Shown piece by piece: positions 1-18,485 of a stretch of 64,000 nucleotides of DNA. Source of the DNA: Pachyseris speciosa (taxonomy: Eukaryota; Cnidaria; Anthozoa; Scleractinia; Pachyseridae); NCBI GenBank assembly GCA_016490735.1, contig JAEMWC010000006.1, forward strand, positions 2,675,001 through 2,739,000. Reading direction: 5' to 3'. Under the pieces are notes generated by a model. That model was not told the DNA's origin, searched no databases, and saw only the letters and a program-made list of their open reading frames with translations. Within the stretch, counting starts at the first letter, position 1, and each line of letters begins with the position of its first letter. The position numbers and the translations under genes are program-made.

Positions 1-62
1 TTATTACCTTACTCAACAGAACACTTGTTTTTAGGAGGGGGGGGGGGGGGAGGGGGGTCCAA
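1..62 (+). repeat. Fragment of the GGTCCAAATCC repeat and its flank
   Basis: The first 38 bases (ttattacctt, then gaacacttgttttta) closely match 61168-61205, which flanks the GGTCCAAATCC minisatellite near the other end of the window. Here a G-run (about 36-51) and the words ggggggtccaaatccactgtg follow. It is therefore a truncated or window-cut copy of the same dispersed repeat. No coding content. Confidence 0.7.
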
Positions 63-448
63 ATCCACTGTGCCACTGGCTATGCTATTTTTTCACAGCA
101 TTGGGTCTGTAGCTTGAGTGAGGTCAGAAGGGTGATATGACAAGCAGACTATATGTAAATGCAAGTAGAAAAAGAATGCTTTAGGAGCTCCGCTTTTAGG
201 CTTGGCTAAATACATATATTATGTTCTATATAGAGCTTACTACTGAGTAGTTATTTTACCCCACAATTTCCCTGTTCTTCAAAGCCCCCGCCTTTTTACA
301 TAATTTAACACAGTTTATGGATATAGAGCACACCAATACCGGGCACTGATTGGCTGAGTGGGTGTGTCCATGTTCTAATTATTTTTGTAATTCTGTTAGA
401 CACAGTTGTTGTTGTTTTGCTGCGTAGCACTAGAGTTGAATTATGCTT

Positions 449-542
449 AAAAACTGTATATTAACTGTCAGGTGTTTCGGGAATAACCCATTCTTCAGTG
501 TTATTCCCCAGAAGTGTGACTGTTAATTATATACAGTTTTTT
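449..542. repeat. Hairpin-forming inverted repeat
   Basis: The left arm (about 449-487, aaaaactgtatattaactgt onward) is complemented by the right arm (about 499-542, gttattcccc to tatacagttttt), with a short spacer. The arms are imperfect but about 40 bp long, so the transcript or single strand would fold on itself. No target duplication is clear. It is probably a small foldback MITE; the family is unknown. Confidence 0.6.
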
Positions 543-549
543 CAGCACT

Positions 550-5441
<4,892 letters not shown>

Positions 5442-6210
5442 TCCCCCTTTCGGCGCCTGCGGTAGGCAAGTTGATCGCTATAGCTTTCTTGCGCAGGATC
5501 TCGCTAATTTCAAGTTGTTCCAATTGTCGTGAGTTTTGCCGTAATTTCCTCTCTTGACTTGACAATTCTTGTCAGTCTTATGATCTTTTTGACAGGGCGA
5601 TAAGTGGTTCTAAATCAATTAGTGTCATGGCTTTACTCCCAAACTTTCTACGGCCCTTCATTTCTTGATCTCGACTTACAATTACTTACTTACTCAAGTT
5701 TGCGGCACAGTGGTTATAGTAAATTGTTCCACACAAATTTTACACTATTCACCGAGATCGCAAGAAACCGTCGCAAACATTTGTAATGATCAAACGGCTC
5801 TCTAGCGTTAGTTGGTGTAGATAGTATACAACACAGCCTAAGAAAACACCTCTTTCTTTTCTTTGATTTCAGTTTTTCTCCTGAGTGGTAAATGTGCTTA
5901 GCCTCTGCGGATTGCCATATAGATATTAACGTTATTAACGCCCCAAAACGACACAAATTTAAAGCCACTTTGGCGATGATTTCTGAGCTAAGTGTTCAAT
6001 ATACCAGTGGAATGAGGTCACTCGTGTGTCACTACATGGAAACTGAAGATAACACGTACAGGACCGCTTTCTTTAATTAACTAAAGACAATGGTAAAACT
6101 AGAGTGATGCGTTTTGGTTGATCCGCGGTAGAACTTTATAGTCACCCCATTGACACTGACAGAGGACATTTGCTTAGTGCACGTGCCTGCGTGTGTGTTG
6201 CATGTATTAC
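5442..6210. other. No gene recognised; possible intron of the adjacent signal-peptide exon
   Basis: If the minus-strand exon at 6211-6280 is real, this stretch lies downstream of its splice donor and would be intron. An open frame on the minus strand (5714-5968) that resembles a signal peptide begins with GTG, not ATG, so it was not annotated as a gene. Confidence 0.4.
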
Positions 6211-6280
6211 CTTTTGCAGCGTCAAGGCACAGGAGAACAACAAAGAGTGCAACAGTGCTCCACATGCAGGAATGTCTCAT
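6211..6280 (-). CDS. Candidate first coding exon of a secreted protein (signal peptide)
   Basis: On the minus strand an ATG at 6280 follows directly after a strong splice acceptor (pyrimidine-rich ttctcttcttccag). It encodes a short N-terminus (MRHSC...), a hydrophobic core (STVALFVVLLCL) and DAAK, a typical secretory signal peptide. The next bases give a good splice donor (GCAAAAG followed by GTAATA), so the exon would be 70 bp with a phase-1 end, a common arrangement in which the signal peptide has its own exon after a 5'-UTR intron. Read-through without splicing gives a short tail containing two cysteines and a stop at 6077. No partner exon was identified, so the product is unknown. It could be chance: only the signal peptide and the splice sites support it. 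Confidence 0.4.
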
Positions 6281-9200
6281 CTGGAAGAAGAGAATAAACG
6301 AAACATTATGATTAATCTCTGAGAAGCTTGCTTTGGTTTTCAATTTCCACATAGATACAAACCTTGAGTAAGTGTTACGTTTCAGCCTGTTGTTTTTTTT
6401 TTTCCTTTTTTGTTTGTTTGTTGTTTGGGTCTGTAAACAAGTCTGTATTTGACTTGTGCACGTTATCAATCAAATCAAATATCATAAAAAAAAGAAAAGC
6501 CTTTCTGTTGGAATGCTCCCCTTAAACTAATTGTTTTGCCAGGTGGATAAATTAAAGGTGTACTTTAGTGGCAGTTTTAAATTCCAGCTGACAAACTTTG
6601 ATGAATATCTAGCTCTTACCGACTTCTGGAGGTAAAAGGTATTACTTTCAAAAATAGAACTTTAAACTTTGCTAGATGTTCAGTTTCGTAACTGCTCTCA
6701 CGTTTTCCCCGCACGTGAGTTACAGACCACAACTGTTACATAAATATCAAGCGCAAATTTTTGTTAGTTAGAATGTGTCAATTTATCCAGGTTAGACTTG
6801 TTACTTGGCTCCGATGGTTAGGGAATAAAACAAAAGAAATCACTTAAGTGATCGAGATTCAGTGAGGAAGAATCATTCAGGATGCCTGAAAGCCAATTTG
6901 ATATGGACAAGTCGTAACTGACGTGAATTTCGGTATGCTTTAAATCCCTTTTAGTTTTCTCAACTTATTAGTCACAGTTAGCATTCATGTTTTGCATTCA
7001 CTTTGGCAAAATACAACTTGATTTTAACCAATAACGTTGGTTAATAAGTAGTTCTTATTGCATAAGTAGCAGTTTTGAGTAATACTTCCGTCACAGACCT
7101 TTCTTAGTTTCCTCTTCTTGCTTACTTTCTCAGGTGCAACTACTGAGTTGGTAAAAGCCTAATTTATGCGTTAAATCTGAGTTCACTCTACTTAGAGTTT
7201 TAATAGACGAACGCGAACACGAATTTTTGTCCTCTTCTAGTTTTCGGTGCGGTCAGAATTGATTTGGAAAAGAGATGACATGTAAGGGTCATGTAACACC
7301 CAAAAGGGTATAGTTGTTTTTCTAAGCCAGTTCTGAAACTGGGTGTAGTTTCACACCTTTTTGGTATAAAATTGAATACCTGACAAAATTTTGCCATTTT
7401 GCATTGACAAAGAAACGCAATTCAGTTAGTTGGGTGGTTAATGTCGTATAATTTGATGCGAATACGAGCAACCATTTAAACAGACGGGGAGCACACCAAT
7501 GCCAGAAGCTGAAGGAGTACCCTGGTCAAGCAGTTTGCTACACTCTCTCATTCTTACACGTGTACGCGATTAAACCTATTGTAACAGCAACAATTTCGCC
7601 GCCTCGAAGAGTCACTTTCGCTAACGGATATCTCCAGCGATCAATTTTCGTTATGATTTGCTAATGGAATGTCCGTCTTTCACCAAGACAGTGTACTTGG
7701 TCACGTGACCGAAACAGGGGTTGCCAATGTCTCAGTTTCAGCCAATTAGATCAGTTTCACGATTGATTTAGGCGAACTTTAACCAATGTTTTCCTGATAG
7801 AACTTGAAGATAACTTCTTGGTTTCCTGCTCTCAGTTGCCAGAAGTGATGCCTTTTACTGTTTCATCCGGCGATAGAAGCTGGTGCAAAAATCAGTCGTT
7901 GCTTAAGTCATGATCACATCGATCTCTGGGACTTGAAAGCAATCATGAAAGCTGTAGCAAAGGAAATCGCTTTCACTCTTTTATTTTCAAGACGGTATCG
8001 AGCGACTTTTTTCTTATGTTTCGGACGTGTTAAGACGCATTATCGACAAATTAATAGTATAGTAGCGGTCTACAAGCGGAAAACGCCGCTCCATTTTAGT
8101 CACGTGACAAATGGATAACGCCCTTGAGCAAAGTTGAAGTTAATTGCCAGAAAAAACGCCAAGTGTTTGTATATCAAAAGGCAACGAGAAAAAATCCTTT
8201 AACTGACTTCTTGTGGTATGATGCTATTCAGTACATTTCGCGGGAAATCGGTAAATTTGACGTCACAAGATGCGCTACAAAAAAAGGCTTATAACTCCTA
8301 ATTCCTGTTGTTAGTTTGATCGCAAATTAGATCCTACGACTTATTTAAGTTTAACGGTGTTACGTTTCCTTTTTGGTCGTCAATTGACACGTATTCCATG
8401 GGTTTTTCCAAGAACATTTGTGTGAAATGCATCATCTCGTTACTTGGGCCAAAAATTTAAGTATTCCAAATATAAAATAGCTTAATCTCGTCTAATTTCT
8501 TTCAATATTTTATTTTGTCAACTTAAACTGGCCGCCATAAAGAGATTAAACAGCTGACGTTTCTAGCGCTATCCTTTAACCCCTGGCGAAGAGCCACCGC
8601 TCGAAACACTAGCTTTTTGATCTCTTTGCAGTTGATCGAATTAGATACTCTTTTCTCTCTCTTCTCCACTGACGCACCACTCCACATTTTCTTCAACTAC
8701 TCACCTCTTGCACCCAATTCTAGTTTCGTTGAAATGAAATAGCAAACGGAAAACACACGACATCCGTGCACGTATGTTCAACCGTGAAAATGATTGAGTG
8801 CTTTTTGCGCTAAGCGTTTAAGATATGAGTATGGTAACATGTACAACTTGAGATCTCCTTCTATTGCCCTTGAAGAACTGGAAGTTACTCGATTAGCATT
8901 CGTATTGCAGAGGTGTTAGTCAACAACTGTAACTTTGTTAATAATTAGCCTTAAGTTCTAACCGTTGAAAATAGAATAAGTTCTTACTGACCCTTACTTC
9001 TTTCGGCTTGGCAATCAGTCAACCTTTTTCTGTTTCACTGCTGACAGCGTGAGTGTACTGAGACAACTAACTTGACTTCAAACCACGTGGTTACTTCTAT
9101 GAACTTCGCAAACTCTTTTAAATCTTCTTATGAATGAACTGAAAGCGGATCTACGTGTCACCATTGCTAAGAGAGTTCCCGTGTGTTTGCTGTCTTGAAG

Positions 9201-10963
9201 ACACACGTACGGGCTATATTGGCTTTTTATCTTGTTGTGTCATTACTGATTTTTACATTTGAAAAGAGTTTTAGTTTCTTTTGTGTTTGAAAAGAGGATA
9301 TTTAGGAACCGAAGCATTTTCGTGTCCTAGACTACTAAAGAATTGTTGTAATCCATAAAACTCCGGCATTAAACCATGGAATCTTATTATTATTTATTAT
9401 ACCTTAGATAAAGATAACTCTTAATTTTTATCTCAATTATTCCTGCCCCCCTGGAAGAGCGTGGGAAATTGCAAACAAACAAACAAACCAAAAGACAGTA
9501 GGTTAGAGTTCGTCAGTCTTGTTTCTCCTGTGATTTTTCATCGAGTTCTTGACTTGGCAACGTTGTCACGAACTGTCGTTAGAAATTTCAGGAATGGCAT
9601 AAACTTCCGAACAACACCAGAAATTGTGAAAGGGTCTGTCAAAACTCAATGAAAGCGAACGGAATTTACGCCCATGTACACAGTTTAATAAGCTGCAAGG
9701 GGGTCAGTGAGCTGGCTTCGTGACGCTTAGCCTTATTTTTTTTTTAATAACCGAAATGGAATACACCTTTCTTTGGAGGATTTCCGGAAAATTTCGTGTT
9801 CCAATCTGATTTGATTAGAGAAATAGATCGCTGAAGTCACGTAGACTGTTTAGTAGCGCAGATTGGTTTTATCTGTTTTGAGAAGTATCTTGAGAAAAAC
9901 GCAGAGCTTATTCTCAAACTAAGTTCAGTATTAAAACTGCTCAGTTTGCTTGAAAACACGATGCCGGCATTTTCTCTGAATGTCTCTAAACGACAACGAA
10001 CTGGCATATTCATTTTAGAGCAGAAGAACTTGCATGGGGAAATGTTGTGATGAGTTTCTTCAATGTTTAAAGTGCTAATTAAACAGAAATCTTTCGGATT
10101 CAGACACCTGGCCTTTTATTAAACGTGGGAAACTGGAACAAGGTTGACAAAATCCTTTGAGAATTGCGAATGTCAAGTGGTATTATTATAGGTATCACTC
10201 AGTTTTTAGCATTGTTTGCTAATCAAGAATGATTCTTTTCTGTGCTGTTTTCAATTTGACATGTAAATTTTTACAGAACAAACTTGGAGTTCATTTAGAA
10301 CCCACGCAGAAGTTTACAATGTGAAATTGGAGTGCTGGCAGCTGAAAAAATAATTCAAGAAAAACAATGGTTTTCTTTTGATCGTACACTCGTCTGTTCC
10401 AATATTACTTTCGAAGCTATGAGCTTCAAATAATGTGAAGGAAACGAGATTTCGAGTATATGTTTCACTCTACGTGCGCTAATGTGGTTTTTAATGACAC
10501 TTCCACAGTTTTTTCCTATATACTGGGTTAAGATCTTCATTATGGCGAATTTCAGTTGAGTCCATAGCTGCTGAGGTGATCATCGGCCATGGAATTCCAT
10601 GGTATCAGTTAATGTAATGTGGAATATTGAGAAATGTGGCTTCTCTTACTCATCTCCCAGTCTAAAAGAATAGTTAATATATATATAAGTTTGAGGATAA
10701 CCTCTGATTGTCCTGCATCGGAAGCATGGCCTTTGAGGAAGAAAGAACTAATTGTCACAGCCGTCAGTTTCGAAAGGATTTAACCTTATTCGGTATTGAT
10801 ATTTCATTGATTGAAGCTGAGAAAAAGTAAATGATTTCAAAGTACGATGTTAAAAAAGTGAATTAGCGAACAAATGTGGCCTTTTTTTCTGTTGCTTTAT
10901 GTCTTAGAATTGAAAGAGTGTGTCTTACGATCATGGAAAATGTATCTTGCGGCTGTAATAATA
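6281..10963. other. No gene recognised
   Basis: A+T-rich DNA with short random-looking frames on both strands. Scattered TGACGTCA-like and GGTCACGTGACC-like words (for example near 7700 and 8260) are not organised into a recognisable promoter. A 16-bp palindrome ccatggaattccatgg lies at 10587-10602. Nothing else could be supported. Confidence 0.5.
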
Positions 10964-11132
10964 CAGTGGAACCCCGCCTTACGGCTACCTCGTTATTGCG
11001 GCCACTTTTTTTTGGCCGCTCGGCAATACCACCATACATCTTCTTGTAAAAAAACCCTCGTTAATACGGTCACGCGTTAATAGGGCCAAATTTTTTTGGC
11101 CCGTTGGTGACCGTATTAACGGGGTTCCACTG
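10964..11132. mobile_element. pogo/mariner-like MITE, 169 bp
   Basis: The terminal inverted repeats CAGTGGAACCCCG (left) and CGGGGTTCCACTG (right) are perfect over 13 bp and sit between TA dinucleotides (10962-10963 and 11133-11134). TA target duplication and a CAGTGGAACC tip are typical of Tc1/mariner elements of the pogo/Tigger type. Inside, the arms continue imperfectly (cgttattgcggcc / ggtgaccgtattaacg). There is no transposase; it is a non-autonomous deletion derivative. Confidence 0.88.
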
Positions 11133-14100
11133 TACGTTAAAGAAAATTTTTAATTCTTCGCAGTTACACCCGGATGTTATTTGCTGGGTTTGTTATAAAT
11201 AAAGTACGAGTTTGCTCGATCAGTTCTTTTATATCAATCTTAATTTCAGTCTGGTGTACGTACCATGCGCAAGTTCTTGAAGCCTGATGTCTCCTCCAAG
11301 ATATCAACGTTCACCGGTCTTTTCTCGTAGCCGCCCAGTATATCGAGAATGAGCCGGTTTGTTTGTAATTCACGTTTTCGTCTGAAACCACGTGTCTCCT
11401 TCAACACAAAGCGTACTTGCATTGTTGTATAAATATGGTGCGTTCTTTTCAAGTGAAATTGTATTTCTGTAAATGGTCTTTGTTCGTTAAACACGCTTCC
11501 GTTACATGCTGTTGTGCTGATATTTTGCTTCTGTCAACAAGGAATAAAGTAGCTTACGGCAAATGTTTCCTTTGATGGAAAAAATTTGCATGAGGTAAAA
11601 TTACTAGCTTGAAGCATATTTTGACCGTGTTTATAGCTAATTACGAGTGTTCAGGTCAACCTTCTTTAAAAACGATCTTTTCCAGTGAGGATTTGTTACA
11701 CTTTCTTTTTGCAAATGCTTTTAATTAGAAAATGAGGCATTCGCTGACAGATCATGTAAACCCTGACAAGTCGCAAAATTTGGTCCGAATAAAGTTAGGT
11801 TTTTATTCAATTAGTTGTTTCGCAAGAAAACAGACTAGATCCAATCTAACGCCCTTTCAAAATTGAAATACTTATCGCCTCGCGAGTATATGATCCTATT
11901 TTTATAACATTAAGCTTGAGATTTCCGAGCACTTCACGGGGCCTGTTTTTAGTCGGTTATTTTACGCGCTTGGTTATGTTAAGGCTCTTCGTTTTTAATA
12001 GACTTAATTCGAGCTTGACTCGATTAGTTTGGATCAATCTGAAGTTTTGGTTACTGTCCAACTTCCCTCTTTCTGAAGGTATAATACTATATCATAAAAT
12101 AGTTTCTTGAGGGTTAAATGTCAAAATTTACCGCAAACGACATTATTTCGCAAAGTCACACCATGTATTTCTCCCACTGTCCAAACCGGAATTCTAATCA
12201 CGTTTACCAAGGTGCAACCAAGGGTTTTTTTTATTAGAGTTTTTCAGTATTAGTGGTATGGTACCCTCGAGTGGGGAGGCCTCTATAACCTTTCGAAACG
12301 GTTTGTCCACAGTCTTGATATGTAGAGAAAGGTCCTTAGGGGCCAGGGTATTATTGCATCAATTTAATCCCCATTCAAACGAAAGTTTCTAGGTAAGTAG
12401 GTCTCCCCTGCTTACTTCTCAGTCATTTCAAAAGACAAAATCTATACATTCTGTTGTATATTGGAGAAGGAAGAATAATCCGGATCACGCATAGTTTGGT
12501 ACTAAGCTCCCGGCGGATCGTTTCTATGGCATATAGTGTTATTCAACGTCTTGATAGGTCTAAATGAGTCGTCCTTGAACTTTCAAGTCTTCAAAATCAA
12601 CAGTAAAGAAGAGAGGTTCCCTTCCTTGTCAGTTGATATCTAATGACATTTGTAAATCTTTTGGACGTTGCCTTTATAAATCTGATTTTGATGAAAGGTA
12701 CCATTTCGAAAACAACGCAGCGACATTGGTCGAAGCAAAATGTCCAATTTGAAATCTACGGCTCACTGAATTCAAACTTAACCATTCATATTCAAGTCAT
12801 AAAATTCAAAATGCATGGATCGAAACTGCAAAAGCTAAAAAACTCTCGATGATCATGAAGGGCCTGGATTCTCACTTCCATGCGCACATCACATTTCATC
12901 GAATTTATGCTCGACCATCTGCCCTCGTTTCTAAGCGAGCAGTTCAAAAGTTCCGGCCTCAGTTCATTTTTGAGAAGTTATGCATTCGGCTCCAGTCTTC
13001 ACGTTCTTAGGTATCAGTTATCCAGAGTTCTTACTGATCATAATGACACTATTCATATTTCTAAGATTACAGTTTAAGGCTTCGTCCGGTTCTTAGTTGC
13101 CAGTTAATCTCCACTGATATCCTTAGAACACTTCGCTGGGCAGTGAACCGGCTTCTCAGTTGAAAATACAGCTCACGATTACGCTTGCCATTGTCTCTGT
13201 GCGCAATATGGTGCACTAAACTTAGGCTTAGAGATCCTAAGACGTAAGACAGTTAGCTTTAAAAAAAAAAAGACAATACATGCCACTGTGAACTTACGTA
13301 AGAGACTCCGTTTGACCCCGTAAGGGGTGGGAGTTTTATGTCTCTTTTACACTGAACTGGGTTAAAGCTTACACATGAACCGCAGGAAATGAGAATGTTC
13401 ATGAATATGCCAACATATCTATCGGTACACTCTCACACCAAGCCAAAATCTTCTTTTCATCACTGATGTATAGTTCTGTTTGCGAGAATGTGACTAACAA
13501 CGAGCTAAGAGATAACAGGCTTCGTCGTTCTTTTAAAATGGCTTCTGAACTTCATTTTGTCATGGGAAATAAAAGAAGAAAGAAACGAAGCAAAGAAAAA
13601 AGATGAAAAAAGAGGGTCTGGAAGAGAAAACAGTGCTCTAAGTATTGGGTCCTAATACGCTAATCGGCTTTTTTTTCCTTCGCAAGAGAGTCGTGTTGTT
13701 CTTCAATTACACTAATAAAGGGAGCCAAGATAAACAGTTTGTTGTTGTAATTACAAAGTCGGCTCAACATCGCATTTACTCCAGACATGCATGACACGTA
13801 ACTTAAATCAAATTCCGACGATATTTTATCACAGATCCGAAAATATTCAGTGTCAGCTTCGTTATTTAAAAACGTAATCCTACTTTATTACCCTGTTACT
13901 TCAAGGAAGCAAGATTTCGTTCTTACAGAATCCTTCACTGCTATTTCAAAACCTTGTTACATGTCAGTGCCAGGGTAAAATTTTCTTTTCATAGTCGTGT
14001 TTATTTATTTATTGGCTGAGGCGTTTACGAGCGAAATAAGAATTGTTTTTTTACACACACGCCCACTAACCTCCTCTAAGTTCGGGTGACTACGAGCAAC

Positions 14101-14878
14101 TATGTCTTCCTAAATTTTCCGGTTTATGTTGATGTTTTACCAACCACGTTTGGCGTCTAATTTCTACATGGTCAAAGACGCCTACTGTGTACTGGCTCAG
14201 CGCTCAGACGATTTACACAGAATACAAAAGTAATTTTAAAAGCAACGCTAACTTGCTCACACGCAAGTCACTTTTTATGCCCATTTCTTAACTTTAGAAA
14301 AGGTATTAGCGTGTAAAGTGGAGTGAGAGAAGAACCTGTGTCATCACTTTTCGACACGGTTCTCAACAGTCCTACATCGAATCTTGCGCTGTGAAATTCG
14401 CTCTTGTCGCTGTTGCCGTGGCGACCTTGTGAGCGTATAAAAATCACCGTGATTCATTGTCGTTACTTATTGCCGAAACATTTCTCACGGAATTAAACCT
14501 CCCTATGCCTTCTTTGATAGGCTATTATTCTCCTTCATATCACTCTCAAAAAAGTGTTTTTACCGGATTTCCAACGTAAATGCCATTCCCCACAGAACGC
14601 ATCAGGCTGTGTTAAGACCCCATTAGAACATCAAAGAGTCACCGCCAGACAGACTATGTAGTAACGTCCAAATAAGCTTACTTTTGAAGAAAAATTCAAT
14701 TTGCTAAATGGTTCGCTTCTTTAAGAAGATTTGTGGTTTATCCGAGCTAAAATGATATTTGGGGGGTTCTCTTGTATGGTCAGAGAGTTTAAAATTCCTA
14801 AATCGAAAAATAATGAACCCAAATCCCCTTAAAGTGTTTTGTCTGGTATGAGCTGAAAGACAACGTCGCAAAAAAACT

Positions 14879-15070
14879 GCTCTTTTGAAGTGATGATTTC
14901 TGGGTGTTGTACAATGAATAAACGAAGCCGCACTGGACAATCAACCGTATGTACGTAGAGTTCTAAAAACGAGAGTTCTTTCTTCATACTCTAAAAGGTT
15001 TGCTCATTTGAAGTCATGATTTCGTGATAATGAGAAACGAAGAAAGAAGCCGCACTGGACAGTCAGTCGA
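14879..15070 (+). repeat. Tandem-like direct duplication, about 122-bp period
   Basis: The segment starting gctcttttgaagtgatgatt and ending aagccgcactggacaatca (14879-14944) recurs at 15002-15070 as gctcatttgaagtcatgatt ... aagccgcactggacagtca. The two copies differ by several substitutions and a small insertion, so the duplication is old. Confidence 0.75.
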
Positions 15071-15850
15071 ATTGACGGATAGTCATTAACAAAGCGCGGC
15101 TTTTTTATAGCTTCACCCCATTCATTCTCTCTTAACAATGGAGCACTCTTGAAATGGCGACTTTGTCAAACTGTGATAAACTGTCAAGTTTTTCGGCCAT
15201 TTTTTAAATAAAGAAAATGATAAATTTGACAGTAGTAATATTTGTTAGAGCTGGTTTTTCAACCATGTTTCAACTGACGTTAAGAAATGTACATTTTTCA
15301 ACGCGGGAAATTTTTCTGCCACGCTTTGTGTAAATATTAATCCAGCTGACCACACATTGTTCTTTCATTGTGTTTCACTTTTTAAAGGAGTTTCTGTTTT
15401 CTTTCATGTAAAAAGCGAGTTGCCTTGATGATGAAGTTAATGAAGTTAATTGTTATCAGAGGAGGTTGAGTGTTTCAACACCTCTAAAGAAGACGGATGT
15501 ACATATTTCAGTTAGTTTCGGTTCCATAAATATGGATCAAACCCGCTTTTTGTTTTATAGTTTCTCGCTTCATGTTTTCCGCAACAACTAAGCTAATTAA
15601 CACTTTCTTAAAATCGTGTTCTCGAATACTTAACTTTTCCTGCCCAGATAACGTTCTTTTACTTTTTGCACTTTTCCGTTGAAATACTCTTTTAAGCACG
15701 AAGGAGGAAAAGAAAACAAATTTGTTGTACCGTTTATGTTCCTCGGTCGGAAATGAATGACAGCATATAAATATTTCCATGCCATTGTGTGGTCTTCCCA
15801 CTCGGCTCAGACGTTTAACACATGGCATGTCCTTTGAAAAGTTTAATTAT

Positions 15851-15878
15851 TTCTAGATCAATTTTAATTGATCTAGAA
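15851..15878. repeat. Perfect 13-bp inverted repeat with 2-bp centre
   Basis: ttctagatcaatt, then tt, then aattgatctagaa. It could form a short cruciform or be the centre of a lost foldback element; no function is evident. Confidence 0.8.
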
Positions 15879-18485
15879 ACACAAGGGTCTACAATAGTTA
15901 AGGCTGTCGTCTTTGCGTTAAAGAAGCTCCTTATAGAGCTGTTGATTATATATCTACCATCCCTGTTTGTTCAGTGGACCACTCATACGCATTACTAATT
16001 AAGGAGCAAGAGTATTTCATCAATGTATGACACAACTTACCTTTAGAAAATAAATAACTTTTTCCAAGGCTTAATTAACTCTGGCTTGTGTGTGCTCTGT
16101 CGACTTGAAGTCCTTCAATTAAAGATTCACCCTAGGGCTACGGCCAGTGTTGATACGAGCTTCGAAACTTGTGGTTAGTCTACCCAGGTACAAAGAATTG
16201 CCTTTTTATGGCTATAGGAAGGGCGTGATCAACTGTCGCTACAAGACAAAACAGACGGCTCAAAATGCCGTTACTTCCGCTGAGAGTAAGCGAGGCAGAA
16301 CCAAAGTCGGCGTTGAGGTCGCCAATCGTCTGTTTTCATGAATTTTAAGCACGGTTATAAATAGATAACAAGATAAGTCGAGCGATTTGACATTTTTCTC
16401 TTCCTTTTCTTTTAAAAGTTTTCAAAACGATAGCAAACACTCGACCGCAAACTGTCATCCTGTCGAAATATTGATCCAGGATATTCGAGAATTTGCGCGT
16501 ATGTCACGTAATCACACTACGACCACTATCGTTGCTCACGATTGCTTAAATGATGACAGCTTACTTCAGCAGCTGATGAGTAATCACCTTGCCCTTATCA
16601 AAATAGATCTATATTACACTTACCAGTGCTTATTAACTAAATCAAAATTAATTTACCGCCATACAAAATAACAAGCAAAGAAGGCTTTCGCATTCTTTAA
16701 ATTCTTAAAATGATGACATCACTACGTCACGTCACGTTGCCTTCTTACTGTCACGTAGTTCTCTTTAAAATATGTCACGACACCGATTGGGATTATTACT
16801 GACGCAAATCAGAGGAAGTAAAAATCTTTGGACTCGTTTGAATGCTAACAAGGGCGGCGATTTGTGTTAGTCACTCTCTATTTTTATCTTTCAAAACTAT
16901 TTGATTTTTTAATAGGTTTTATGGAAGGAGTTAATTAGTTTCTAATATGTTTGCAACCAAAAGTCGGACCAGTTACTGATTATTTTCATTGTGTTAGTCG
17001 TCGTTTCTTTGTTACAATGAGTGATACGTTTTAGTGAATTTTACTGCCATGTTGCTTTTTAAGCTGCTGTTTTTAAGAAAGTGTTCGTGATCAAAGCCAG
17101 CTAGCTATTGCTTAAAAATTGCGTAACAAATACGGGAGAAATGCAAGTCATGTTGGTTATTTTTGTACCAATCGTATTGACTCTGCTGTGTGGACCATGG
17201 CTTATACGACCTCCGCTCTAATTTTACGCATTTTTCGCGGAAATTGAAGACGCAACTATCAAGTCTGTGATATTTTGCGATTTAAGAGGTCTTCGTAGTT
17301 ATGGCTTGTATTCGGAAATGCGGTTATTTTCAGTTTAATTTCTTTCATACGCAGAGCTAATGATAAAGTTGTTGTGAAAGAGAAACAAACTGCTTTCGCG
17401 TGGTGACGATGCAGTTTAGGAAGTGACGCCAACAAGTACGTCCTTAATTGCCTCTCAGTCGTTTCACGGTTGACATAGCGATTTAACTCGCGGCTACCTT
17501 TAATTACTACTGCGGTAAACAAACTCTTGCATTCATAATCCTACCAAAAATTAGAAATAGTCGAGATTGGTGTATATTGTTGCTCTTTACTTTGTGTTAA
17601 TCACTAGACCTATAACCCAGCCGTGGGAAAGCAATTCATAATATTTGTAGGTGAAGTGGCTTACAGCATAGTTAGAGGGATTCTTTTTCGCCTTTGGTTA
17701 TGTTTTCGAGGTCTTAACCAAAAAATGCAAAGGAAGAAAATACACTTCACTAGGGAAGACTCGCCCGTTAAACAAAAACAGATTGTTTTTTTTTCCCTCT
17801 GGGTGACGCCCTGACCGGTATATAAAAGACCTAAAAATCACATACCTGCTCGTTCGCTGCGTTGATCTATTGCCAATCTACTTTCTGTTCAAAAATACCA
17901 CAATAGATCAACTGATGCTAAACACTTTACCGAAAAGCGTCAAAGGCTTCGCATTCGGTAGAATCTTTTTAGAAAACTTGTTAAGTTTTAGAGAGGTTAA
18001 ATTGTGTAATGGATGCAATTTGATGTATGTGTGATTCTTTTTTAAGAGCAGCTTTGTCATTATTTTTATTCCAGACCGAAATAAACCACAATTTGATACA
18101 AAAATAGCCAGATGTCATTGCTGTCGCGCCAGCAAGAAATGAAGCTATGCTCCTTAGTCGTAACCTTTTCCATTTCGATTCCAGTTTGTCTGTCGTGCTC
18201 CTCTGTGGCTTCCGAATATTTCTTGTATGTTTTTCTTTCTCTCACTTTTATTTTGAAGTGTTATCTCATTTTGAGACCAGTTTACGTGATGGCAAAGTCA
18301 CCTGGAACACCGTGACTGGCTGGTACGCCTTGAAGACTGAAAACTGCTTTAATGCAACTCTTATTTGTTTCTTAGAATTCCGGCCATTTCTCGTTTGTTG
18401 AAGATATATTCAGATCCTCAGATGCCACTAACCCCTTAATTTTAGAAGGTAGTCCAGACCAGTTTGCCATGTGAGGAGAAACTAA

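Larger units (their letters stand above)
11135..18482. other. No gene recognised; one local duplication and a palindrome inside
   Basis: No frame with a recognisable domain. The 106-codon minus-strand frame at 15508-15828 and the 94-codon plus-strand frame at 16387-16671 have no feature beyond being open. The local duplication (14879-15070) and the palindrome (15851-15878) are listed separately. Probably intergenic or intronic. Confidence 0.5.

Noticed and set aside
5714..5968. Signal-peptide-like protein beginning ALNLCRFGALITLISIW
   Set aside because: The start codon is GTG, no splice acceptor or ATG supports it, and the rest is not protein-like.
6077..6280. Cysteine-containing secreted peptide read without splicing, as a venom-type peptide
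   Set aside because: Only two cysteines follow the signal sequence, and a strong splice donor sits right after it; no toxin family resemblance.
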